From Candidatus Omnitrophota bacterium (GTDB lineage Bacteria; Omnitrophota; Koll11; Gygaellales; JAHJCI01), in assembly GCA_030622705.1 (NCBI GenBank), contig JAUXFU010000046.1:1-6839 (forward strand): a DNA stretch of 6,839 bases, read 5' to 3'. Shown here piece after piece: positions 1 through 5,412 of this stretch. Made by a program: the position numbers and the translations under genes. Position 1 is the first letter of the stretch. Each line of letters opens with the position of its first letter. The notes under the pieces are model-generated. The model was not told the origin of the DNA, ran no database searches, and worked only from the letters and a program-made list of their open reading frames with translations.

Positions 1-173
1 ATAAATCCAGTCCTCCCCAGAATACGCTGAATCGGCACACCTCGAAACCGCCTCTGCAAGGCATCCGCCACAAAAGGGGATTCCTTTTGTGTAAGAATAC
101 GCCCCTTATTTAGATATAACTGATGCAGGGGGCAATTTAACAATTCAGTAAATAACAATTCGCCTTCAGTCAT
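1..173 (-). CDS. prmC: Peptide chain release factor N5-glutamine methyltransferase PrmC (HemK), N-terminal 57 codons, cut by the window edge
   Basis: The visible residues contain the patterns ELLFTELLNCPLHQLYLN and GVPIQRILGRTGF. These match the helical N-terminal substrate-binding domain of PrmC; the usual family form of the second is GEPxQYIxGxxEF. The methyltransferase domain with its NPPY motif lies off the left edge. In the family, PrmC uses S-adenosylmethionine to methylate the Gln of the GGQ motif of RF1/RF2 in the cytoplasm. Its position directly downstream of prfA fits this, since prfA encodes its substrate. The ATG at 171-173 is chosen because an in-frame stop lies seven codons upstream (six sense codons between) and no other ATG is available. 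No Shine-Dalgarno is visible before it. The N-terminus looks about 20 residues shorter than E. coli PrmC. The 174-208 spacer holds nothing I can name. Confidence 0.85.
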   Translation of the reverse strand, partial: MTEGELLFTELLNCPLHQLYLNKGRILTQKESPFVADALQRRFRGVPIQRILGRTGF

Positions 174-208
174 GTTTAGGTAATTTAGAAACTATACTCT
201 TTTATCTT

Positions 209-372
209 AACCACAAGACTACACGAGATTTTAAAAAGCATTAAACCACAGAGGACACTGAGGCTAAAGAGAGAATACAGAGATTTTTAAAGGTTTAAAA
301 AATACTCTGTGTCCTCTCATCTATCTCTGTGACTCTGTGGTTAAGAATTTCTTTGAAATAAATCTTGTGGTT
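209..372. repeat. Palindromic intergenic element, family 1, copy A
   Basis: A 164-bp element bounded by AACCACAAGA (209-218) and its complement TCTTGTGGTT (363-372). It contains a nested imperfect palindrome of about 99 bp (244-342) with ends AACCACAGAG and CTCTGTGGTT, converging on a TTTAAA-rich centre. It is nearly identical to the reverse complement of 1423-1584; the differences I see in the core are a few substitutions and one 1-base indel, with a larger difference at the ends. The end of prfA reads into it, so it encodes the last 16 RF1 residues and the stop. It encodes no protein of its own and no clear target-site duplication is seen. It looks like a MITE- or REP-type element, but the mobility mechanism is inferred. 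Confidence 0.85.
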
Positions 373-1415
373 TCATTTTCTCTCTTAATCAAAGCGGCGG
401 AAATCTCATCCAGGTTCCCTTCCAGGATTGACTCTAATTTATGCAAAGTCAAATTAATTCTATGATCGGTAACCCGGTGATCAGGAAAATTATAAGTCCG
501 GACCTTCTCGCTTCGCTCACCCGTACCAACCTGAGATTTACGGTCCTGTGAAATCTTTTTTTCCTCCTGTTGCCTCAACCCATCCATAAGCCTGGCCCCC
601 AGAACCCTTAATGCCTTGATTTTATTCTTAAGCTGTGACCGCTCATCCTGGCAGGTAACCACTATTCCTGTAGGTAAATGCGTAATTCTTACTGCCGAAT
701 CGGTAGTATTAACGCTTTGGCCGCCATGACCAGAGGAACGGAATACGTCAGTCTTTAAATCCTTTGAATTTATCTGAAATTCCGTATTTTTCGGCTCAAC
801 CAGTACCGCTACGGTAGCAGCTGAGGTATGAATCCGCCCTTGCGTCTCGGTCGCAGGAATACGCTGTACACGATGGACGCCACTTTCCCATCTAAGATAC
901 TGATATGCCTGCTTTCCGCGAATGCTAAAAATAACCTCTTTAAATCCTCCTAATTCTGTCGAATGCAAAGAAAGCATTTCGCTTGTCCAACCTCGTTTTT
1001 GCGCATATTTAGTGTACATCCTGTATAGATTTGCGACAAATAAACTTGCTTCCTGACCGCCAGTTCCGGCACGAATCTCAACAATGATATTCTTATCCTT
1101 TTCCTCTGTGCCCTTATTAATCTTCTGATCAATCTTGTTTATTATTCCCTCATTCCTTGTCTTTAAATCTTTAATCTCGCTTTCCACAAGCATTAGGAAT
1201 TCATTATCATGTTTTTCCTTTAAGGTTACCTCTAACTTAACAATCTCGGATTTAGATTGTTTAAACTGGCGATACAAAAATACTATCTCGGAAATCCCGG
1301 ATATCTCCTTAACATACTGGTTATACTGAATTTTATGAGAAATTATTTCGGGGAGAACCAGCAAACTCTCTAACTCCTCATATCGCTTTTCTATTTTCTC
1401 TAATTCCTCGAACAT
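321..1415 (-). CDS. prfA: Peptide chain release factor 1 (RF1)
   Basis: RF1 recognises UAA and UAG in the ribosomal A site and triggers peptidyl-tRNA hydrolysis. The 364-residue protein has the expected length. It has an N-terminal coiled-coil domain (about 1-110), the codon-recognition motif PAT at 187-189 inside RIPATETQGRIHTSAATVAV, and the catalytic GGQ at 231-233 within SSGHGGQSVNTTDSAVR. A PAT rather than SPF tripeptide makes it RF1, not RF2. Gln233 is the expected target of PrmC, encoded next. The start at 1413-1415 gives the canonical MFEELEKIEKRYEELE. No Shine-Dalgarno precedes it: a family 1 repeat ends about 7 bases upstream, leaving only an A-run. The last 16 residues (TTRFISKKFLTTESQR) and the UAG stop are encoded by another copy of the same repeat. 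UAG is a stop read only by RF1 itself. Confidence 0.97.
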   Translation of the reverse strand: MFEELEKIEKRYEELESLLVLPEIISHKIQYNQYVKEISGISEIVFLYRQFKQSKSEIVKLEVTLKEKHDNEFLMLVESEIKDLKTRNEGIINKIDQKINKGTEEKDKNIIVEIRAGTGGQEASLFVANLYRMYTKYAQKRGWTSEMLSLHSTELGGFKEVIFSIRGKQAYQYLRWESGVHRVQRIPATETQGRIHTSAATVAVLVEPKNTEFQINSKDLKTDVFRSSGHGGQSVNTTDSAVRITHLPTGIVVTCQDERSQLKNKIKALRVLGARLMDGLRQQEEKKISQDRKSQVGTGERSEKVRTYNFPDHRVTDHRINLTLHKLESILEGNLDEISAALIKRENETTRFISKKFLTTESQR

Positions 1416-1422
1416 TTTTTTA

Positions 1423-1584
1423 AACCACGAGATTACACAAGATTTATTTTAAAGAAATTCTTAACCACAGAGTCACAAAGATAGATGAGAGGTCACAGAG
1501 TATTTTTTAAACCTTTAAAAATCTCTGTGTTCTCTTTGAGTCTCAGTGTTCTCTGTGGTTTATGCTTTTTAAAATCTTATGGTT
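1423..1584. repeat. Palindromic intergenic element, family 1, copy B (inverted relative to copy A)
   Basis: A 162-bp element filling almost the entire gap between rpmE and prfA. It begins with AACCACGAGA (1423-1432), ends with TCTTATGGTT (1575-1584), and has an inner imperfect palindrome at 1463-1560. Its reverse complement aligns along most of its length with 209-372. The right end abuts the rpmE UGA stop (1585-1587). The left end stops about 7 bases before the prfA start codon and leaves no room for a standard ribosome binding site. Compared with copy A, one end carries an extra short unit (AACCACGAGATTACACAAG against AACCACAAG), so end units vary between copies. Confidence 0.85.
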
Positions 1585-1797
1585 TCATTTTTTAACATTT
1601 GATTTGCCGTATTTCTTCATAAATTTCTCTACCCTGCCTGCAGAATCAACAAATTTCTGCTTACCGGTAAAGAAAGGATGGCAATTAGAACAAATCTCCA
1701 CGCGAATACTTGGTTTTGTTGAACGCGTATGAATCGTATTCCCGCAAGCACAAACAATTGCGCAACTTTGATATTTAGGGTGAATTTTGTCTTTCAT
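1585..1797 (-). CDS. rpmE: 50S ribosomal protein L31, zinc-binding (C+) type
   Basis: A 70-residue protein with the L31 signature: [10 protein letters not shown] at the start, [12 protein letters not shown] in the middle, and [20 protein letters not shown] near the end. Four cysteines (C16, C18, C36, C39) occupy the zinc-ligand positions, so this is the C+ form rather than the zinc-independent paralog type. L31 is a large-subunit protein at the subunit interface. The ATG at 1795-1797 is chosen over longer in-frame TTG options because GGAGG sits seven bases upstream and the family begins with MKxxIHPxY. The gene lies between rho and prfA, a frequent bacterial neighbourhood. Its UGA stop directly touches repeat copy B. 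Cys12 is an additional cysteine not assigned to the zinc site. Confidence 0.97.
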   Translation of the reverse strand: MKDKIHPKYQSCAIVCACGNTIHTRSTKPSIRVEICSNCHPFFTGKQKFVDSAGRVEKFMKKYGKSNVKK

Positions 1798-1803
1798 AGA
1801 TTT

Positions 1804-1809
1804 ACCTCC
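1804..1809 (-). promoter_or_regulatory. Shine-Dalgarno of rpmE
   Basis: The sense strand reads GGAGGT, with seven bases between GGAGG and the ATG at 1797. This decides the rpmE start against upstream in-frame codons. The site lies at the edge of repeat copy C, and the motif GTGGAGG is shared with copy D in front of rho. Confidence 0.85.
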
Positions 1810-1920
1810 ACTTGCAACCGCGGAATCACGGAATTGCAATCACGGAAACACGGAAAATTATTATCCGCGCCTCCGTGAAACTTACGGCTTTAATTCTCTG
1901 TTCCGTGTCTCCGTAGTTAC
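1805..1920 (-). repeat. Palindromic intergenic element, family 2, copy C (rho to rpmE gap)
   Basis: A 116-bp unit that aligns without gaps to 3180-3295 at a constant offset of 1375, with 16 mismatches by hand count (about 86% identity). On the sense strand it begins with GTAAC, whose TAA is the rho stop codon, and ends in the rpmE Shine-Dalgarno, so it spans the whole intercistronic gap. The ends are mutually complementary (GTAACTACGGAGACACGGAA with GCAACCGCGGAATCACGGAA, 15 of 20 identical) and enclose an inner hairpin at 1841-1877. It is rich in CACGGA/TCCGTG units and encodes no protein. Confidence 0.85.
1841..1877 (-). other. RNA hairpin inside family 2 copy C
   Basis: The sense-strand arms CACGGAGGCGCGGA and TCCGTGTTTCCGTG form 14 pairs around a 9-base loop (TAATAATTT). 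Three of the pairs are G-U, so the stem is complete only in RNA of the minus (coding) strand. No U-tract follows, so this is not a standard intrinsic terminator. A role in mRNA processing or stability is inference. Confidence 0.65.
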
Positions 1921-3173
1921 TGGTTCATACTATTTAGAAAATCATCATTATTCTTAGTTTGAGATAACTTATCAATCAATAATTCCATTGCCTCAACATT
2001 ATTTAATTCATTAAGCACCTTCCTTAATATCCAGATCTTCTGTAAGTTGTCTGGCGGAACCAATAATTCTTCGTGACGGGTGTTAGATCTTTTGATATCG
2101 ATTGCCGGATAAATCCTCCTTTGAAATAAATTTCTATCCAACTGCAGCTCCATATTACCGGTGCCTTTGAATTCTTCAAAAATGACATCATCCATACGGC
2201 TACCCGTATCAACAAGCGCAGTAGCAATAATAGTTAAACTCCCTCCTTCTTCGATAGCGCGTGCCGCACCAAAAAATCTTTTTGGCTTCTGAAGGGCATT
2301 CGAATCCACCCCTCCGGAAAGCACCTTACCACTATGAGGAATAACAGCGTTGTAAGCACGGGCAAGACGAGTAATACTATCTAATAATATCACCACATCC
2401 CTTTTATGTTCTACTAATCTTCTTGCCTTCTCCAAAACAATCTCAGCCACTTGAATATGCCTCTCGGGAGGCTCATCGAAAGTCGAAGAAATAACCTCCC
2501 CTTTAACATTACGCTGCATATCAGTAACCTCTTCCGGCCTCTCATCAATAAGCAGCACGATAAGAAAAACATCAGGCTGATTATGGACTATGGCGTTACC
2601 TATCTTCTGAAGCAAAACCGTCTTCCCGCTATAGGGCGGAGCAACGATTAAACTACGCTGCCCGCAACCAATAGGCGTAAGCAAATCCATAATCCGGCAG
2701 GATACATCCTTAGACTTTGCTTCCAGCAGAAAACGCTTACGCGGATATACCGGCGTAAGATTATCAAACAAAATCTTTTCTTTAGATTCATCAGGATGCG
2801 CAAAATTGACTGCCTCTATCTTAAGCAGCGCAAAATATTTCTCACCCTCCTTAGGCGGCCTGATTTGTCCACTGACCGTATCGCCTGTTTTTAAATCAAA
2901 TTTTCTTATCTGAGAAGGAGAAATATAGACATCGTCGGGACAAGGTAAATAATTATAATTCGTAGATCTGAGGAATCCAAATCCCTCCGACAGAACCTCT
3001 AATATCCCCTCGCCAAACATCAAACCCTCCTTCTCTGCCTGGGCCTGAAGAATCTTAAACATAAGATCCTGTTTCCTTAGTCCGCTTACACCATTAATCC
3101 CTAATTGCCTGGCTAACTTACCAAGCTGGTCAATCTTCATCTGTTTTAAATTTCCGATATCTAATTTTTCCAT
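1917..3173 (-). CDS. rho: Transcription termination factor Rho
   Basis: Rho is a hexameric RNA-dependent ATPase that terminates transcription. The 418-residue protein is almost the length of E. coli Rho (419) and aligns with the same numbering. It has an N-terminal helical domain (1-50), an OB-fold RNA-binding domain (about 52-125, with GFGFLRS and [16 protein letters not shown]) and a RecA-like motor domain. Motor features are the P-loop APPYSGKT at 178-185 with K184, [14 protein letters not shown] at 208-221, Walker [17 protein letters not shown] around 260-275, and the Q/R-loop region [21 protein letters not shown]. Residues D210, R212, S266 and G337, which contact bicyclomycin in E. coli, are present. 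Unusual points are Tyr at 181 where E. coli has Lys, and CGQR instead of RGQR just before. The ATG at 3171-3173 follows GGAGG with a 6-base spacer. The UAA stop lies inside repeat copy C, and direct repeats C and D bracket the gene. Confidence 0.98.
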   Translation of the reverse strand: MEKLDIGNLKQMKIDQLGKLARQLGINGVSGLRKQDLMFKILQAQAEKEGLMFGEGILEVLSEGFGFLRSTNYNYLPCPDDVYISPSQIRKFDLKTGDTVSGQIRPPKEGEKYFALLKIEAVNFAHPDESKEKILFDNLTPVYPRKRFLLEAKSKDVSCRIMDLLTPIGCGQRSLIVAPPYSGKTVLLQKIGNAIVHNQPDVFLIVLLIDERPEEVTDMQRNVKGEVISSTFDEPPERHIQVAEIVLEKARRLVEHKRDVVILLDSITRLARAYNAVIPHSGKVLSGGVDSNALQKPKRFFGAARAIEEGGSLTIIATALVDTGSRMDDVIFEEFKGTGNMELQLDRNLFQRRIYPAIDIKRSNTRHEELLVPPDNLQKIWILRKVLNELNNVEAMELLIDKLSQTKNNDDFLNSMNQ

Positions 3174-3179
3174 CTTCTC

Positions 3180-3184
3180 CCTCC
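3180..3184 (-). promoter_or_regulatory. Shine-Dalgarno of rho
   Basis: GGAGG on the sense strand, six bases before the rho ATG. It lies at the downstream edge of repeat copy D. The GTGGAGG context is identical to the one in front of rpmE, which suggests the ribosome binding site was copied together with the element. Confidence 0.8.
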
Positions 3185-3215
3185 ACCTGTAACGACGGAA
3201 TCACGGAATTGCAAC

Positions 3216-3252
3216 CACGGAAACACGGAAGATTATTATCCGTGTTTCCGTG
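3216..3252 (-). other. Perfect 14-bp hairpin inside family 2 copy D
   Basis: The + strand arms CACGGAAACACGGA (3216-3229) and TCCGTGTTTCCGTG (3239-3252) are exact inverted repeats around a 9-base loop. The coaE UAA stop (3236-3238) is in the loop. No T-tract follows on the sense strand, so I do not call a Rho-independent terminator. Confidence 0.8.
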
Positions 3253-3922
3253 AAACTTGTTGCTTTAATTTCCTGTTCCGTGCCTCCGTGGTTACAATCT
3301 TGCTCCAGATACTCTTCACCTGTTTCTGAGTTTGACTTTTTCTACCACTATTATCAATTACAAAATCGGCAAGTTTAATTTTATCATTTTGCGATAACTG
3401 AACGTTTAGCCTCCTATTTACTTCATCATTTGTTAAACCACTTTTCTTTAATCTTCGTATTTGGATTTTGGGTTCACATTTAACTACTATTAATTTATCA
3501 ATCCAGGATAACATTCCCCCGCGCCAATTGGGATTTAAACCCCGCTGTTTCAATAATTGGCATGAGGATAAACTCAACTCAATCAATAAAGCAGCATCTA
3601 TAATCAGAACTCGATTGCCGGATACCTCTGTTATTATGCCTCTTATTATTTTCAAAATGTAAGGATGCATAATTTTATTAAGTCTTTTTAATTTGAGTTT
3701 ATCAAAAAACACCTCCCGGGCTAAACTCTTGCGGCTTATATAAGAACCCCGAAGAATCCCTTTACCAAAAGCAATTATGATTTGCTTATAAACAACGCTG
3801 CCCGGATGAATAATCCTATGGCCAATCTCATCCGCATCGATTATCCGCGCTCCTAACCTGTGAAACATTTTACTAACAGTAGTTTTACCGACGCCAAGAT
3901 TGCCTGTTACTCCGATAACCAT
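3236..3922 (-). CDS. coaE: Dephospho-CoA kinase, with internal insertion and repeat-derived C-terminus
   Basis: CoaE phosphorylates the 3'-hydroxyl of dephospho-CoA with ATP, the last step of CoA synthesis. Supporting motifs are the P-loop GNLGVGKT at 7-14 (Thr instead of the usual Ser), IIDADEIGH at 27-35, the MHP motif at 85-87, DAALLIE at 109-115 (usual form DxPLLFE), and ADFVIDNSG at 185-193. The start at 3920-3922 gives MVIGVTGNLG, the family beginning; an upstream in-frame TTG is not preferred. No clear Shine-Dalgarno is seen. About 20 extra residues (near 118-138, containing RGLNPNWRGGML) separate DAALLIEL from WIDKLIVV, where the family normally has only a few. Residues 210-228 (VTTEARNRKLKQQVSRKHG) are encoded by repeat copy D. 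The domain assignment is firm; whether the variant is fully active is open. Confidence 0.93.
   Translation of the reverse strand: MVIGVTGNLGVGKTTVSKMFHRLGARIIDADEIGHRIIHPGSVVYKQIIIAFGKGILRGSYISRKSLAREVFFDKLKLKRLNKIMHPYILKIIRGIITEVSGNRVLIIDAALLIELSLSSCQLLKQRGLNPNWRGGMLSWIDKLIVVKCEPKIQIRRLKKSGLTNDEVNRRLNVQLSQNDKIKLADFVIDNSGRKSQTQKQVKSIWSKIVTTEARNRKLKQQVSRKHG
3523..3561 (-). repeat. Inverted repeat inside the coaE insertion
   Basis: GCCAATT (3523-3529) and AATTGGC (3555-3561) are perfect 7-bp arms. They enclose a near-palindromic GGGATTTAAACCCC. The segment is locally more GC-rich than its surroundings and coincides with the extra residues in CoaE. A small palindromic insertion that stayed in frame would explain it; this is inference. 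Confidence 0.5.
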
Positions 3923-4023
3923 CTGTAGAACTAATGTGTTAACCAATCAAATAGTGACCGTGTTAGCTGTACTATTATATTCTCAAAAGCATAACGCGCT
4001 AACCCGCCAACACGATAACTAAT
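3923..4023. repeat. glgA-coaE gap with degenerate inverted repeat, possible third element family
   Basis: The 101-bp gap contains several variants of a GTGTTAGC-like word: CTAATGTGTTAACC at 3931-3944, CGTGTTAGC near 3959-3967, CGCGCTAACC near 3995-4004 and CCAACACG near 4007-4014. The last two are in opposite orientation to the first two, so the segment is a loose palindrome. The style resembles the other intergenic elements, but the word differs and there is no second copy in the window. No promoter or terminator is clear. Confidence 0.35.
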
Positions 4024-5412
4024 TTAGTTTTTTATTAGCTTTTTATAAAGCTGAATGTATTTCTTTGCTGACTCCTGCCAGAAGAAATTAGCCTTCATTC
4101 CTTTTTTAATCTTTTCCTGCCATCTCTTTTTATCCCGATAACACAATAACGCTTTCTTTATCGCATCAACCAAAGCAAAACAGGTATACCCATCAATGAT
4201 AAATCCGTTCTTGTGGTTTATTGTATCAGCCAGACCGCCGGTTTTATACACTAAGGGTATAGTCCCATATTTTAAACTGATCATCTGACCCAACCCACAG
4301 GGCTCAAACTTCGAAGGCATAAGAAAAATATCCGAACCGGCGTATATCTTATGAGCTAACTGATTATCAAATTTAAGATAGAGGCAAAATACATTAGGAT
4401 ATTTTTTGCTTTTCTGCTTTAATAGTTTATGGTATTTCTCGTCGCCGGTTCCTAAAATTACCAATTGCAGATTTAATTTACAAATTTCATCAATGGCTTC
4501 GGCAAGAATATCCAATCCTTTCTGCTCGGCCAGTCGAGAAACCATACCAAATACAGGTATTTTGCGCTCTATGTTTAATCCGCAGATCTTCTGCAAGTCC
4601 TGTTTATTTTTGTATTTGTCTTTTAGATTCTTAATGTTATACTTGGCGGCAATAAACTTATCGATCGAAGGATCCCAAACAGAATAATCTAATCCGTTTA
4701 ATATCCCGGATAAACAATCCCGCCGCTTAAATAATACCCCCTCTAATCCACACCCAAAATCGGATGTCTGAATCTGTGCTGCGTAGGTAGGACTAACCGT
4801 GTTTACGCAATCGGAAAAAACAATCCCGCCCTTTAAAGTATTAACCTTACCGTAAAACTCCAGCTCTTCCATATTAAAAATTGACCAATCCAATTTCAAC
4901 TTAGGAAATTCTTCGTATGCAAATATACCTTGATACGCCAGATTATGTATGGTAAGCAAAGTTCTGCAATTCTTATAGAACGGATCCGAGTGAAACTTTT
5001 TCTTAAGATAAACAGGGATATAAGATGCCTGCCAGTCATGAATGTGAATTATGTCAGGCTTGAAATTAATTCGCTTAAGTAATTCCAGGCACTGCCGGCA
5101 AAAGAAAGAGAATCTTTCTATATTATCGGGATAATCCCCTTTACGGTCGCTATAAAGACCGGCGCGATTAAAGTATTTATCATTCTGAATAAAATAAACT
5201 TTAATTTTTCCCTCAAGTTTTGTTGATAGAACTCCGGGGAACAACCTCTTATTCTTTATTTTGGATAATGCGGCCTTCTTATAAAATGGCATCAAAACAA
5301 TAACCTCGTGTTTAAGCTTTTCTAAGGCTAAAGGTAAAGCTCCTGCCACATCTGCCAAGCCTCCGGTTTTAGCGAAAGGCACAACCTCTGAAGCACATAT
5401 TACTATCTTCAT
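4024..5412 (-). CDS. glgA: Glycogen synthase (ADP-glucose type, GT5)
   Basis: GlgA transfers glucose from ADP-glucose to the non-reducing end of an alpha-1,4-glucan. The 462-residue protein has both Rossmann halves of the GT5 family. N-terminal features are KTGGLADV (K15, nucleotide-sugar binding), HDW at 125-127 and HNLAYQG at 156-162. NGLD is at 239-242. C-terminal features are VSRLAEQKGLD at 291-301 (R293, K298), PSKFEPCGLGQ at 366-376 (E370, C372) and a second KTGGL at 390-394. All catalytic positions I can check are present. The ATG at 5410-5412 is chosen because MKIVICASEVVPFAKTGG is the family start and AAGGAAGG lies six bases before it; an ATG six codons upstream has no good binding site. 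The start overlaps the stop of the tiny ORF at 5409-5477. The neighbours are replication, CoA and gene-expression genes, not glycogen genes. Confidence 0.96.
   Translation of the reverse strand: MKIVICASEVVPFAKTGGLADVAGALPLALEKLKHEVIVLMPFYKKAALSKIKNKRLFPGVLSTKLEGKIKVYFIQNDKYFNRAGLYSDRKGDYPDNIERFSFFCRQCLELLKRINFKPDIIHIHDWQASYIPVYLKKKFHSDPFYKNCRTLLTIHNLAYQGIFAYEEFPKLKLDWSIFNMEELEFYGKVNTLKGGIVFSDCVNTVSPTYAAQIQTSDFGCGLEGVLFKRRDCLSGILNGLDYSVWDPSIDKFIAAKYNIKNLKDKYKNKQDLQKICGLNIERKIPVFGMVSRLAEQKGLDILAEAIDEICKLNLQLVILGTGDEKYHKLLKQKSKKYPNVFCLYLKFDNQLAHKIYAGSDIFLMPSKFEPCGLGQMISLKYGTIPLVYKTGGLADTINHKNGFIIDGYTCFALVDAIKKALLCYRDKKRWQEKIKKGMKANFFWQESAKKYIQLYKKLIKN

Larger units (their letters stand above)
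3180..3295 (-). repeat. Palindromic intergenic element, family 2, copy D (coaE to rho gap)
   Basis: The direct repeat of 1805-1920, 116 bp. In sense orientation the left arm GTAACCACGGAGGCACGGAA pairs with the right arm TTCCGTGATTCCGTCGTTAC over 20 positions with two mismatches and one G-U pair. A short GCAAC/GTTGC stem and a perfect 14-bp hairpin (3216-3252) lie inside. The coaE frame runs through the first half, so the repeat encodes coaE residues 210-228 and the stop. The second half is the untranslated leader of rho, ending in its Shine-Dalgarno. Confidence 0.87.

Noticed and set aside
190..208. TATAGT before prmC as a -10 promoter box
   Set aside because: The only -35-like word upstream is TTGTGG with a 14-base spacer, inside the repeat; too weak to support a promoter.
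209..1584. Composite transposon carrying prfA
   Set aside because: No transposase and no target-site duplication is visible, and prfA is in its expected gene context between rpmE and prmC.
1798..1839. Longer rpmE reading frame starting at a TTG inside repeat copy C
   Set aside because: The strong GGAGG at 1805-1809 and the family start MKxxIHPxY both fix the start at 1797; the extra 14 residues are translated repeat sequence.
1801..1920. Spaced CACGGA/TCCGTG words as a CRISPR-like array
   Set aside because: The units are short, degenerate and in both orientations without regular spacers; they form one palindromic element.
3216..3252. Perfect hairpin read as a Rho-independent terminator of coaE
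   Set aside because: No T-tract follows the stem on the sense strand. It sits in the leader of rho, where termination would silence the downstream gene.
3529..3545. GGTTTAAATCC resembling a tRNA T-arm
   Set aside because: No acceptor, D or anticodon arm surrounds it, and it lies within the coaE frame.
3920..3946. coaE start at the upstream in-frame TTG
   Set aside because: There is no Shine-Dalgarno, and CoaE proteins begin within one or two residues of the IGVTG strand.
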